Source: Salmo trutta
Taxonomy: Eukaryota > Chordata > Actinopteri > Salmoniformes > Salmonidae
Direction: 5' to 3'
NCBI RefSeq assembly: GCF_901001165.1
Contig: NC_042961.1
Span: forward strand, 35,603,609 to 35,667,608
Length of the DNA: 64,000 nt
The notes beneath the pieces are model-generated. The model made no database searches, was not told the DNA's origin, and saw only the letters and a list, made by a program, of their open reading frames with translations. Within the stretch, counting starts at the first letter, position 1, and the number at the start of each line of letters is the position of its first letter. The position numbers were made by a program, and so were the translations under genes. Below, piece after piece: positions 45,623 through 58,156 of this stretch.

Positions 45623-46432
45623 GAGGAGGAGTCAAGCTCTATTTTCATGTTCATCAGAATCTAGCTATCAGTTAAAGTGAAGAGTGAGGAGGATTAGGAA
45701 TGATTGAGGGGGTAAAGAATGGAGAAGGGGGAACGGTAGGAGGGAGGTTGAGGGAGCAAGGAATGTGTGTGTACAGTGTGTAATAGGAGAGCGCTCCGGC
45801 TATCGATTCCTGGACTGCCTCAACTCCTCTTTCTCCCTTTCTGACTCAGCCGTGAAACTGCAACTATAGATTTTTTTCCCACCCATTATTGATTTGTGCA
45901 GACCAATTAAACAGTACATACAATTTATGTATGTACTGGCCCACCACGTCATGTGGTGGGCCTTTATGTTTTTGCATAATATGTGTGCTGTTTATCTGTG
46001 CGTGTGTATGTGTGTGTGTGGAGGGGGGATCTAAATGGGTCATTTGACACCTCATTCTCTAGGTCACAGGGCCTTAGGAAATCTTGTGGGGTGTGAGAAG
46101 CTAATGGGGAACATGGGAATAATATTCTCACATGAGAGACAGAGCGAAAGAGAGAGGGAGAGAGGAAAAAGAGGAAGGGAAAATGAGAACATTGGAGAAA
46201 TATGTTGAAAAATAACAAATGTGTGTATTTCAATCTTGGGCACATACACACACAGACGGCAAAAAAGGCCATGGTGGCAAAGTTAATACAATATAGCAAG
46301 TAAAACACTGGAATGGTAGATTTGTAGTGGAAGAAAGTGCAAAGTAGACATAGAAATAATGGGGTGCAAAGGAGCAAAATAAATAAATATAGTAGGGGAA
46401 GAGGTAGTTGTTTGGGCTAAATTATAGATGGG

Positions 46433-47877
46433 CTATGTACAGGTGCAATGATCTGTGAGCTGCTCTGACAGCTGGTGCTTAAAGCTAGTGAGGGAGATAA
46501 GTGTTTCCAGTTTCAGAGATTTTTGTAGTTCGTTCCAGTCATTGGCAGCAGAGAACTGGAAGGAGAGACGGCCAAAGGAGGAATTGGCTTTGGGGTTGAC
46601 CAGAGAGATATACCTGCTGGAGTGCGTGCTACAGGTGGGTGCTGCTATGGTGACCAGTGAGCAGAGATAAGGGGGGACTTTACCTAGAAGGGTCTTGTAG
46701 ATGACCTGGAGCCAGTGGGTTTGGCGACGAGTATGAAGCGAGGGCCAGCCAATGAGAGCGTACAGGTCGCAGTGGTGGGTAGTATATGGGGCTTTGGTAA
46801 CAAAACAAATGGCACTGTGACAGACTGCATCCAGTTTGTTGAGTAGGGTATTGGAGGCTATTTTGTAAATGACATCGCCAAAGTCGAGGATCGGTAGGAT
46901 GGTCAGTTTTACGAGGGTATGTTTGGCAGCATGAGTGAAGGATACTTTGTTGTGAAATAGGAAGCCAATTCTAGATTTAACTTTGGATTGGAGATGTTTG
47001 ACGTGAGTCTGGAAGGAGAGTTTACAGTCTAACCAGACACCTAGGTATTTGTAGTTGTCCACATATTCTAAGTCAGAACCGTCCAGAGTAGTGATGCTGG
47101 ACGGGAGGGCAGGTGCAGGCAGTGATCGGTTGAAGAGCATGCATTTAGTTTTACTTGTACTTAAGAGCAGTTGGAGGCCACGGAAGAAGAGTTGTATGGC
47201 ATTGAAGCTCGTCGGGATGGTAGTTAACACAGTGTCCAAAGAAGGGCCAGAAGTATACAGAATGGTGTCGTCTGCGTAGAGGTGGATCAGAGACTCACCA
47301 GCAGCAAGAGCGACATCATTGATGTTTACAGAGAAAAGAGTTGGCCCAAGAATTGAACCATATGGCACCCCCATAGAGACTGCCAGAGGTTCTGACAACA
47401 GGCCCTCAGATTTGACACACTGAACTCTATCAGAGATGTAGTTGGTGAACCAGGCGAGGCAATCATTTGAGAAACCAAGGCTATTGAGTCTGCCGATGAG
47501 GATGTGGTGATTGACAGAGTCGAAGGCTTTGGCCAGGTCAATGAATACGGCAGCACAGTATTGTTTCTTATCGATGGCAGTTACGATATCGTTTAGGACC
47601 TTGAGCATGGTTGAGGTGCACCCATGACCAGCTCTGAAACCAGATTGCATAGCGGAAAAGGTGCGGTGGGATTCGAAATGGTCGGTAATCTGTTTGTTGA
47701 CTTGGCTTTCGAAGACCTAAGAAAGGCAGGGTAGGATAGATAAAGGTCTGTTGCAGTTTGGGTCAAGAGTGTCCCCTCCTTTGAAGAGGGGGATGACAGC
47801 AGCTGCTTTCCAATCTTTGGGAATCTCAGACGACACAAAAGAGAGGTTGAACAGGCTAGTAATAGCGGTTGCAACAA
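46433..47877 (-). pseudogene. LINE reverse transcriptase, mostly open
   Basis: A 405-residue open frame (47,650-46,433) contains the RT fingers/palm: QSGFRAGHGCTSTM, motif A VFIDLAKAFDSVNHHIL, motif B region VPYGSILGPTLFSVNINDV (usually VPQGSILGP), the catalytic LYADDTILY (YADD at 47,278-47,267), YLGVWLD and the C-terminal LYALIGWPSLHTRRQTHWL block. The N-terminal part of the RT domain continues in another frame to 47,877. This layout fits Jockey-superfamily (CR1/L2/Rex1-like) LINEs. A frameshift near 47,650 and stops upstream show that it is dead though fairly young. Confidence 0.85.
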
Positions 47878-47887
47878 TATCGGCAGA

Positions 47888-48832
47888 TCATTTTAGAAAG
47901 AAAGGGTCCAGATTGTCTAGCCCGGCTGATTTGTAGGGGTCCAGATTTTGCAGCTCTTTCAGAACATCAGATGAATGGATTTGGGGGAAGGAGAAATGGG
48001 GTCTGCTTGTGCGAGTAGCTGTGGGGGGTGCAGTGCTGTTGACTGCGGTAGGGGTAGCCAGGTGGAAAGCATGGCCAGCCGTAGAAAAATGCTTATTGAA
48101 ATTCTGAATTATAGTGGGTTTATCGGTGGTGATAGAGTTTCCTATCCTCAGTGCAGTGGGCAGCTGGGAGGAGGTGTTCTTATTCTCCATGGACTTTACA
48201 GTGTCCCAGAACTTTTTTGAGTTTGTGTTACAGGAAGCAAATTTCTGCTTGAAAAAGCTAGCCTTGGCATTTCTAACTGCCTGTGTATATTGGTTTCTAA
48301 CTTCCCTGAAAAGTTGCATATCACGGGGGCTTTTCGATGCTAATGCAGAACGCAACAGGATGTTTTTGTGTTGGTTAAGGGCAGTCAGGTCTGGAGAGAA
48401 CCAAGGGTTATATCTGTTCCTGGTTCTACATTTCTTGAATGGGGCATGCTTATTTAAGATGGTGAGGAAGGCATTTAAAAAAAATAACCAGGCATCCTCT
48501 ACTGACGGGATGAGGTCAATATCCTTCCAGGATACCCGGGCCAGGTCGATTAGAAAGGCTTGCTCGCTGAAATGTTTCAGGGAGCGCATGACAGTGATGA
48601 GTGGAGGTCGTTTGACCGCTGACCCATTACGGATGCAGGCAATGAGGCAGTGATCGCTGAGATCTTGGTTGAAAACAGCAGAGGTGTATTTAGAGGGCAA
48701 GTTGGTTAGGATGATATCTATGAGGGCGCACGTGTTAACGGCTTTGGGGTGGTACCTGGTGGGTTCATTAATAATTTGTGTGAGATTGAGGGCATCAAGC
48801 TTGGATTGTAGGATGGCTGGGGTGTTAAGCAT
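47888..48832 (-). pseudogene. LINE endonuclease C-terminus and linker
   Basis: 314 open residues: ALIDIILTNLPSKY and QDLSDHCLIACI, the latter being the SDH catalytic motif of the apurinic-like endonuclease, followed by the endonuclease-RT linker with a PWFSPDL block and a VRNAKASFFKQKF helix. It ends PYKSAGLDNLDPFFLK, just before the RT domain. The N-terminal endonuclease half is absent because the element is truncated. Confidence 0.8.
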
Positions 48833-48879
48833 GTAAGGTCAGTAAGATTAGCCCCCTCAGATTTGTACTGTAAAAGAAA

Positions 48880-49195
48880 AACTTGAGTGTTTTGTTGTAA
48901 TTTCTCTGTAATACTAGCCACCTTAAATTGAGAGAAAGTTTGCTACAGCAGGAAAATAATCCTGCAGCAATCGGAAATGTGAAGTACTTTGTGGATTATA
49001 ATTAATGCACATTTTTGTAGGGGTTGATACATTTTTCGTAAGGGAAAATCAAGTCTATAATTATAAAGTGGAAAATACAAACTTCAAAAGCCTTTTTAAA
49101 CCTCAAATACACTACAAGTTAAAATGTTCTGCATTGCAGGAAAATTCTCCTGTGACAGGGTTATCCAATTAAGATCGCACATCTGTAGCAATTTT
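48880..49195. repeat. Unclassified salmonid interspersed repeat
   Basis: Contains CAGCAGGAAAATAATCCTGC and ATACATTTTTCGTAAGGGAA, words I recognise from a dispersed salmonid repeat; parts recur at 22,690-22,930. Class unknown. Confidence 0.5.
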
Positions 49196-49819
49196 ATGAA
49201 GTTGGTCTTAGATATGCCAGATAGGTTCGCAATCACAGTAGGTTGGTGGCACCTTAATTGAGGGGGTTGAAGCGGAATCGGTGGAATGTTATCAAATATA
49301 TCAAACACATTGTTTCCATGTGTTTGATGCATTTTCCATTAACTCCGTTCCAGCCATTATTATGAGCCGTCCTCCCCTCATCAGCCTCCACTGTTCCCAA
49401 TCTCCCAACCGTATAACTAGCTACTGTACCAATAAGCCATTTCAGGCTATCAATCAAGTAAGAGTAGGTAGCTAGTCTATAACTATGTATCTTAGCTGGC
49501 ATGCCTGGCGGCAAGGTTGGTAGACTTTAGAAAAGCATGCAATAACTAAATGTACTGAATAAGACTCACATTCCTTTCAATCTTTTAGACAGATTTTAGC
49601 ATATTTAATTTAATTTAAAAAAGAAACACCAGTCAGGAGGATACAGACAGCTCAAGAGGTATGTGTAGATATGCAAATAGAATTAAGCATGATGAATATG
49701 GCTCCAGATTGAAGGAAAAAAGCTGTTTCAGGTGTAAAAAAAAAATGCTACCCTCACATACTTTTTGCCCCCTCAGATATTTGTGGTGCACACTCATGCT
49801 TGTGCGCCAAAGATTGAAT

Positions 49820-49826
49820 ACACACA

Positions 49827-49864
<38 letters not shown>
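49820..49864. repeat. (CA)n microsatellite
   Basis: About 45 bases with one T interruption. Confidence 0.9.
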
Positions 49865-49867
<3 letters not shown>

Positions 49868-50543
49868 ACTCCTTATCAGGCATTTTGCTATATTTTTGAA
49901 TCACTCAGAATCCTTTTACAGACACATACACACTCTCCCACTCTGTCTCACTTCCCTCCACTCTCACACACACACACACATCCCTATCCCTCCTGCCTTA
50001 TGCCACCCTCCCAAATTGGGTGCCTATCAGAGCCTAAAGCAACTGAGAGCCATCCGAGACTGCCGCTACCCTGTCACTTAATCCAGCCATGTCTCACTCA
50101 TTAGGCTCCCAGCAAGACAACTACGGACCCGGCACATCAAGCCAACCAAGGCAGAGTGCATCTCCATCCCGCAAAGCTTTTCAACACATCTATTACTGTC
50201 TCTCACGGACACTCATAAAGATTCACACATTGCTGCTGCAAGTGGAGCTGGTGTATCTCTCTCTCTGTCTGCTTGCTGCTATAAAGAAGGAAGGAAGGAA
50301 GAGAGGGAGGATAGGAGGGAGGAGAAAGAAAGATGCCGGGATGAAGTTAGACTTGTGGTTTCCATGGTAACCTCTCTCTTTCTGTCTCCCTCATCTCTTT
50401 CCCTCCCTCCCTTTCCATCCCTTCTCTCTCGCTCTCTCGGTCTCTCTCCGGTTGACATGGAGGGTCAGGGAGGTATAGCCTAGAGTGAGCTGCTACACCC
50501 CAGCAGCAGCACACATATTACCCTGTTCAGATCAATAGGTTGA

Positions 50544-50882
50544 TTGAGTTCAGACGCTCTCCCATCTGCTTCTGCCGAGGTCCAATGGATGACATCTCCA
50601 ATCACAGCCTGTAAAGTAACTACAAAACAACAGAGGAAGAGGAAGAGTGAACTGCTGCCTCCAAGACCACAGAAGAAGAGGCAGAATGAACTACTGGCTC
50701 CAAAAGCACAGAGGAAGAGGGAGAGGGAGCTACAGCCTCCAACACCACAGAGGAAGAGGGAGAGTGAGCGACAGCTTCAAGACTATAGAGGAAGACTGAA
50801 AATGAACTGCAGACTTCAAGAAGGCAGAGAAAGAAAATGTGAACTACTGCTTCCAAGACCACAGAGGAAGAGACACTTTTGA
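50544..50882 (+). CDS. Hypothetical 112-residue ORF made of a 39-bp tandem repeat
   Basis: Not recognised. From about residue 30 the product is six copies of a 13-residue unit of the form QRKRKSELLPPRP, drifting in later copies (QRKRESERQLQDY, RGRLKMNCRLQEG). The period is 39 bases, a multiple of three, so the frame is kept, and the product is very basic with a Leu/Pro alternation. It has no known domain. An AATAAA lies about 210 bases downstream. It could be the last exon of an unrecognised transcript or simply a minisatellite open by chance; I favour the latter slightly. Confidence 0.2.
   Translation: MSSDALPSASAEVQWMTSPITACKVTTKQQRKRKSELLPPRPQKKRQNELLAPKAQRKRERELQPPTPQRKRESERQLQDYRGRLKMNCRLQEGRERKCELLLPRPQRKRHF
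50632..50877. repeat. 39-bp imperfect tandem repeat
   Basis: Six units, each with an AGAGGAAGA-type start and a CTCCAAGACCA-type end; units 4 and 5 are the most diverged. Confidence 0.8.
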
Positions 50883-52303
50883 CAACTGTGCTGGCACAAA
50901 GATTTGTCACAATGCATTTTTGTGCTGTAGGACTATGCATCACTGCTGCTGTTCAGAAGTGTGACACTGTGTTGTTTTTGCAGTGTGGAACATGCTTATG
51001 CTAACCTGTGCCCTTGTGCTAGCTCTTACAAATTATGTAGGCTATAAATCCAGCACCAATGCTGCATGTTCTTGAAATAATAGTATGACAAATAAAATGC
51101 TAAGTAGAACTCAGTTTGTTCTAATTACACTGCTCCTTGAGATTTGAACCTGATGCTAATAAGCTACTGTTGATTAGAGGAAGTGGAACAGCTTTTGATG
51201 CCCTTTTGCCTGTTCTTAGCTGTGTTGTTTTGTTTTCCTGGCCACGTCACACTCATCCTCTCGGTGTGTGTCCCACTGAGCCTCTGCACGCACATACGCA
51301 CATCAACAACCTAGCTCATTACTGTGTGACCGCCCTCCCATGCACTGTAAAATGTACACACAATATTATTGAATAGATGTTATGTCTTGTGTTTTTCAGC
51401 CCAGGGAATAACAGCCATACAGATGTGTTGGATTTACTGATAAAATGATTAAATGTGATACAAATCAGTGTTTCACAAACATTTAACATTGTTTAATGTA
51501 TTTGATAATTTGCTATTTTACCCGCTTTGGTAGGCATTGTTGACCACAGGGCTCAATCCACCAGCAGTAATTGGAGGTAGAACTACAAGCATTGCAGAAT
51601 GGGTCGTCATTGAACATCAATTTGCTTGACAGTTTTAATATCCATTCATCATGTTCCATTACACAATAAGCTTCTTAATACTTATATAGAAATATACTTT
51701 TCTAGAAGTATATTTTTTTCTTTAAACATGCATACAACATTGTGAAAAATAATCAGAGTCTAAACATTTTGAAATACCCACAATCCTCTAAAAACAGAGA
51801 CACTCACCAAGTTGTTGCAAGAACTTAAAATTATTAAGTAGAGAGAAATATTTTTTTTTTTACATTCAAACACCTAAAATTCTTACTTAAAAGTTTCCGA
51901 TAAAATGAAAATAACAAATCATTGAAAGGACTCATTTTCAATAACTATATGTTGGTTGTATATTTCTGTCAATTTCAATTGACCCCAGATTTTTTTTTAC
52001 AGTATGTGCAAAACGCAAGAGCGGGGGTCCAGAAAGACAATTGCTCATTATTGATCGCGCCTTTTTTAACAAATCTACCGGGAGACTTGTGCAAGCCTGC
52101 CGCTGTAATGCAACATTGTCCCCTCTGCCCTCCTATGGGCTGCCGCTATGGAGGACGAGGCGGATGAAGCGTTTTGGGCGACCTCCCACCCTATACAGCT
52201 ATAATCGATGAGCCGTTTTCTTGTTTTGCCCATTAAAGCCCAAACGCCGCAGACGCCTAGACAAAACGCTGTCTGTTTGCTCTCTATCTGTTTTGTTTAT
52301 TTA

Positions 52304-52565
52304 CAGTGGGGGAAAAAAGTATTTGATCCCCTGCTGATTTTGTACGTTTGCCCACTTACAAAGAAATGATCAGTCTATAATTTCCCTCATAAAATGCAAA
52401 TCAATTTATACAATTTTTGACATGCATTTTTCTGGATACTTTTGTTGTTATTCTGTCTCTCACTGTTTAAATAAACCTACCATTAAAATTATAGACTGAT
52501 CCTTTCTTTGTCAGTGGGCAAACGTACAAAATCAGCAGGGGATCAAATACTTTTTTCCCCCACTG
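52304..52565. mobile_element. Tc1-derived MITE, 262 bases
   Basis: Begins CAGTGGGGGAAAAAAGTATT and ends with the inverted partner; TA on both sides (52,302-52,303 and 52,566-52,567). The two halves are long inverted repeats with no coding sequence, a foldback deletion derivative of a Tc1 element. Confidence 0.9.
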
Positions 52566-52567
52566 TA

Positions 52568-53719
52568 CTTGTTTTGGCTCTCCACCTGGCGTATATGTCT
52601 GATCGATCTGTTTGTTGCTCTCTCCCTATTTAATGGCCACGTTTGTTTCTGTATCAGTTCTATAAAGAGATGAATGTAATTGTGATTTTGTGCAAAAAAG
52701 AGGAATGTAAGATTAATTGGGGGCCTGGTGTAACGTCCTGGTGGGCACCTGAGGGGGTTTCGGTGATTTAATCAATTCCAGCCCTGCTAGGTTCTCCTAC
52801 CTGAGATATAGACTTATTTATTCACTTTAAACTGTGAAGACTCACTCACTGAGTTGTCATTGTTTTTTAATGGTGGGATACATTCACCCTGTGGTGTTCT
52901 TTGCTTTGATCACCACCAGTGCTGAAAGAGTAGCGATATGGAACTCTTTAAAGCAGGTAAAAGTCTGTTTGCTATGAGTACAGAAAGTAAGAGAGAGAAG
53001 GAAGAAGTATTTTGAGGTGGTTATTTTACTGTCAAGTAACGTTTTCTCTTGAACATAAGCTTATACAGCACAGGACACTTGATGAAATCCAACTTCAAAT
53101 TCACATTCATCCTCAGCTTCAAGACCTCACACTATTGTACCTTACCTTTCATTGTGTTATTTAATCATGACATTCCAAGGTAGCATTTCTATATCAACGT
53201 TTAAACCCTGACCTTGAGCGTGAGTTTGGATGGTTTTTTGAGATATGATTAATGATAATAAAATAGAATATGAAAGTTTTGTTTAAAGGACATTTTTATA
53301 GAAATGAATGTTGATAATGAAACAATAATGTTGAGGGATTAAGTTTAGAACTACCTTAAACCATGGTATTCCTACATAAAATATTAAACAAATATTTACT
53401 TGAATATATAATTACAATCATACTTTCTCAAATAACCAATAATAATCAAATAACCACTGTCTCAACAGTGGACAATTGTTCCAGTTCATATATTTAATAG
53501 TTAATATTGAACACCTAGGCAGGAGAGAGGTATAATGTGTCTAAAAGATTGCCATCACGTGATAGAGTCGTCTTGAAGGCCTTTTTTGTGTGAGCTACAT
53601 GGAATTAACACATCCACACCCTGAACACTGTGACTAAACAGAGGCAGTGTAGCTGCACACAGAAGTGATACTAATGTTAATCTTCATTTTAGGTGAGGAG
53701 GGGAAAAGAGTGGGAGGTG
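52568..53719. other. Unassigned AT-rich sequence
   Basis: No recognisable gene or repeat. Confidence 0.4.
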
Positions 53720-53727
53720 GGTGTGAC

Positions 53728-55876
53728 TAGGGCTGTGGCGGTCACGAAAGTTGATAGTCGGTCTCATGGTAATTGACCGTTAATTAACATAAACACATTT
53801 AGCATATCCTGGCTTCCACACAGCCTACATGCCATTTTAAAAAGTATAATAAATCCATGTAATATTACCTTCACAATAAATCCATTATTTATTTTAGACA
53901 GGTCTAAAGAAAAATGACATGAAGAAAATGTTGTCTATTTCAGAAGAAAAGAAAAGCATACACTGAGTTGTCCTTATGTTAGGTCCTGATCTGGCTATGT
54001 CAAATGGCTTTGGGCTACACTAGTAATTTAGCAGAAAATATATGCTTATAATTTTGTGGCATTATTTTATAGTATGAAGAATACAATTGAACAAAGCTGA
54101 ATAAAATATAAATATTTTCTCTAAATGATTTCAGGGAGTGTACACATGAGGCTATTCTGTGTTGAGCGGTTAACAAATAAATAGGTACTCCAATATGCTT
54201 AATTTACAGTTATTAATGTAACTTTAGTTGTTCTACAAATGTTGGGCTATATGTTTAAATTTTAAATACATTGTAAGGCTGCATGATGAGACTTTAATGA
54301 TGATTTGAAAAACGTCGCTTCAAAGGCATGCACTTTGCTTTTTGTTCTCGCACAGGCTGTACACACTCCAATAGTCTCACATTCACAATTTGACAAGCAC
54401 TTGATAATGCCTCGAATTTCACTGTGGCATCCCTTTTGTGGCCGTAATGCACCCTAAAAAAGTGTGCTGCACAATCTGAAGTGCCTCTCATTGACATGGC
54501 TCTCTGTCACGTGATCGTGACAGGTTACAAGTGAAGACAGGCACATGGGGGAAGTAACTGCCACTTTAGATGTGATACAAATCTTATTAAAAACATAGAG
54601 GCCTATGGGTTAGGCTACATGAAGTGTGTGCAGTGGTGGAAAAAGTACCCAATTGTTGTACTTGAGTAAAAGTAAGTCACCCAGTAAAATACTACTTCAG
54701 TAAAAATCAAAAAACAGTTGGTTTTAAATATATTTAGGTATCAAAAGTAAATGTAATTCCTAAAATGTACTTAAATAAAAGTACAAGTATAAATCATTTC
54801 AAATTCCTTATATTAAGCAAAGCAGACAGACATATTTTGTAGTTGTTTTGCAATTGCAATTGTGGATAGCCAGGGACACTCCAACTCTCACACATAATTT
54901 ACAAAGGAAGCATGTGTTTAGTGAGTCTGACAGATCAGAAGCAGTAAGGATGACCAGGGATGTTCTCTTGATAAATGTGTGAATTAGACCATTTTCCTGT
55001 CCTGCTAAATATTCTAAATGTAACCAGTTCTTTTTGGTGTCAGGGAAAATGTATGGAGTAAAAAGTACATTATTTTCTTTAGGAATGTACATATTAAAGT
55101 AATGTACAGATACCCCCAAAAACAACTTAAGTAGTACTTTAAAGTACTTTACACCACTGGGTGTGTGACTACGATTAAAAAAAGTCACACAAAAAAGGCA
55201 TTGCTTCTTATGCTTGGCATCATTCACAAGGTGATAATATATAATTCACAAGTGATAGGCTAATATTGTCACCTATCAGACTATTCTTGATTTAATATTG
55301 TGTACATATACCAAATAATATATGTGACATTTTATTTTATTTAGAATGGACCATTATCATGCACCTATATCAAAACAAGGGCAGTGGGGAAAAATGCATG
55401 TCATCTATGCATTTAAATAGCGAATGGGGGACACTTTTCCACGTAGTTTATTTTCATGGCAGCCAGGTATGCTAAATGTAAGCAATTTGGTTAATATTAG
55501 GAAAGTTGAGAAATAAATGTAGTAGGTAGGCCTAGTCTATAGAAAGCTGATGGGACCCTCATCTTTTTATTATTTACCATCACTCTGTTTTCTCACGCAA
55601 TTTCATATCCTGTGTTGCGTAACATGATCTCATGGCTATCATGAAATGCTTAATTAGATTTTTGAATACATTTGTATTGATGTCACAGTGATTAGAGGGC
55701 CAATAGATTGCTGAGTACCAAGCAGTTAGCAAGTTTGGTAGGCTACTAATGACCACCAGCAGCATCAGCGCTTGGAGAAGCCTATTTACCATGACTAAAC
55801 GGTCAAGTAGAATTTGACTGCCTTCATGACTCGTGACCGCCGGTGTGGCGGTAATACGGTCACTGCAACAGCCCTA
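53728..55876. mobile_element. Non-autonomous hAT element
   Basis: Ends TAGGGCTGTGGCGGTCA and, inverted, CAACAGCCCTA after a CGGTCACTG block. Flanked by the 8-bp duplication GGTGTGAC (53,720-53,727 and 55,877-55,884), as hAT transposases make. No transposase motif inside. It contains a second hAT MITE. Confidence 0.85.
54631..55159. mobile_element. hAT MITE nested in the hAT element
   Basis: CAGTGGTGGAAAAAGTACCC at one end and TACTTTACACCACTG at the other; flanks AGTGTGTG and GGTGTGTG form a 7-of-8 target duplication. A teleost-wide MITE type with AAGTACTT-rich interior. Confidence 0.85.
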
Positions 55877-55884
55877 GGTGTGAC

Positions 55885-56234
55885 ACACAAACACACACAC
55901 GCCCAGAGTGTTGATTTCATAGCTCCTCCTGTCAGTATCTTTAATGTTAGCAGCAGTCCAATCAACCACTGCTAAGTCAAGCTCTGTCCTGCAGAATAGA
56001 TAAAAATAGACATTGACATGACTTAATGTTCAAATAAAATAAGTTGGAAAGGGTAAGAAACTGTAGGAGGAGAAAGAGAGAAGGGGAAAGTGTCAGAAAA
56101 GGAGAGAGAGATAGAGAAGTAAAGCGAGGGTGAACAATAATTGTATTCTAAAACAAATCAAATTTGAAACAAAAGTATACACCTTGTTAGGTTCTTATTT
56201 TTAGAGTAATTAACTTGACGGACTCTAGAAAAGC
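55885..56234. other. Unassigned sequence
   Basis: No recognisable feature apart from an AGAGAG-rich tract near 56,070-56,120. Confidence 0.4.
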
Positions 56235-57663
56235 TTAACTTCACTAGGGTAGGGGCAGCATGCGGAAATTTGGAAGAAAAGCGTGCCAAAATTAATCTGC
56301 CTGCTACTCAGGCCCAGAAGCTAGGATATGCATATAATTGGTAGATCTGGATAGAAAACACTCTAAAGTTTCCAGAACTGTTACAATAATGTCTGTGAGT
56401 ATAACAGAACTGATATGGCAGGCAAAAACCTGAGGAAAATCCATCCAGGAAGTACTATTATTTTGAAAGGCTGTTTTTCCATTGAAAGCCTATCCACCAT
56501 ACAAAGACTTAGGACCCAGTTCACAATCTCTATGGCTTCTTCTACATGTGGCCAGTCTTTAGGCATTGTTTCAGGCTTTTACTCTGAAAAATGAGGGAGA
56601 TACAGCACTTTCAATGAGTGGACAGTGGAAATTTCCAGACATGAGTCCAGCACGTGATCGGGAGCGTGCCTTTCTTGTTTCTCCTTTTCTATTGACGAAG
56701 CTTTTGTCCGGTTGAAATATTATTGATTATTTATGACAAAAACAACCTGAGGATTGATTTTAAACATATTTTCACGTTTCTACGAACTCTTATTGTACTT
56801 TTTTGACTTTTCGTCTGGATGTTGAGAGCGCGCTTTGTGCCTTTGGATTAATGAACTAAGGTTTTTGGACATAAAGAGGGAAACATTTATTGTCTAACAT
56901 GGAGTCCTGGGAGTGCCACCAGATGAAGATCATCAAAGGTAAGTGATTAATTTTAATGCTATTTCTGACTTTTGTGACACCTCTCCTTGGTTGGAAAATG
57001 GCTGTATGGTTTTCTGTGCCTAGGCGCTGACCTAACATAATCGCATGGTGTGCTTTCGCCGTAAAGTCTTTTTGAAATCTGATACAGCAGCTGGATTAAC
57101 AAGACGTTTATCTTTAATCCTATGTATAATACTTGTATCTTTCATCAATGTTTATGATGAGTATTTCTGTAATTTGATGTGGCTCTCTGAAATTTCACCG
57201 GATGCTTGTTTGAGACAATGATTACTGAACATAATGCGTCAATTTCAACTGAGGTTTTTGGACATAAAGATGAACTTTATCGAAAAAAAAAACAACATTT
57301 ATTGTGTAACATGAAGTCCTGTGAGTGTCATCTGATGAAGATCATCAAAGGTTAGTGATTCATTTAATCGCTATTTCTGACTTTTGTGAGCCCTCTCCTT
57401 GGCTGGAAAATGGCTGTATGGTTTTCTTTGACTAGGCGCTGACCTAACATAATCGCATGGTGTGCCTTCGCCGTAAATCCTTTCTGAAATCGGACACTGT
57501 GGTTGGATTTACAAGAAGTTTATCTTTAAAAGGGTGTATAATACTTGTATGTTTGAGGAATTTTAATTATGGGGTTTCTGTTGTTTTGAATTTGGCGCCC
57601 TGCAATTTCAGTGGCTGTTGTCGAGGTGGGACGCTACCGTCCCACTGATACGAGAGATGTTAA
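56235..57663 (+). mobile_element. TTAA-family element T11 with internal tandem duplication
   Basis: TTAA at 56,235-56,238 and 57,660-57,663. A unit starting GTTTTTGGACATAAAGA at 56,861 recurs at 57,254, offset 393 bases. The right end is GGTGGGACGCTACCGTCCCA. Confidence 0.85.
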
Positions 57664-58156
57664 CCAAGTTTACTTCTTCCCAAAGGGTCGATACAGCTGC
57701 ATTCAGACAAAAGCATGTTTCCACCACCACAAGTATATATACTCTAATTTAGGCACTCCTCCTTCTCTCCAATCCTTACATCTTATGGTTCGACAGGAAG
57801 AGGGTAATAGGGTAATAAAACGTAATTTTTCACTTCAGGGGATCTGACCTGACCTCAACCCCTCCTTCGCCTAATCCACAGATGTCCATCCGCTTCCCCT
57901 CTAGCAATCCTGTGATTTCCTCCCGTCCACCCAACACATTCCAAAGCCATCTGTCTCCTACAGCTAACCATTAACTTCTGACGTAAAACCAGTCTCTTTC
58001 ACTCCTTTATTTACTATACTTCTGAGTATAACAGTGTTCCATGTTTCACCCAGAATCCAACAACTTAAAAAAAGACACCTGTACCATGTCAGATATAGAG
58101 TTGAAATGTATTCAGTTTTGAGTTTGCATCCCAATATTACACTTTACATGTATATA
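57664..58156. other. Unassigned sequence
   Basis: Unique-looking; no supportable feature. Confidence 0.4.

Larger units (their letters stand above)
43542..46254. other. Mostly unique sequence, candidate conserved non-coding block
   Basis: No gene is supportable. 44,430-44,760 is non-repetitive, with many TAATTA/ATTAA words. A degraded SINE lies at 45,155-45,289 and a TC-rich simple tract at 45,366-45,622. Confidence 0.4.
46255..48835 (-). mobile_element. Second LINE, 5'-truncated
   Basis: Minus-strand non-LTR retrotransposon of a different family from the one at 1.2-9.2 kb. It covers the C-terminal half of the endonuclease, the complete RT region and a 3' region of about 180 bases. Starting in mid-endonuclease is typical of incomplete target-primed reverse transcription. 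Confidence 0.85.
49196..52303. other. Mostly unique sequence with a CA microsatellite and a repeat ORF
   Basis: (CA)n at 49,820-49,864. Apart from the ORF at 50,544 I see no coding evidence. AATAAA near 51,090. Confidence 0.4.

Noticed and set aside
45291..45680. 129-residue Ser/Leu/Phe-rich ORF resembling a membrane protein
   Set aside because: Produced by the TC-rich low-complexity tract.
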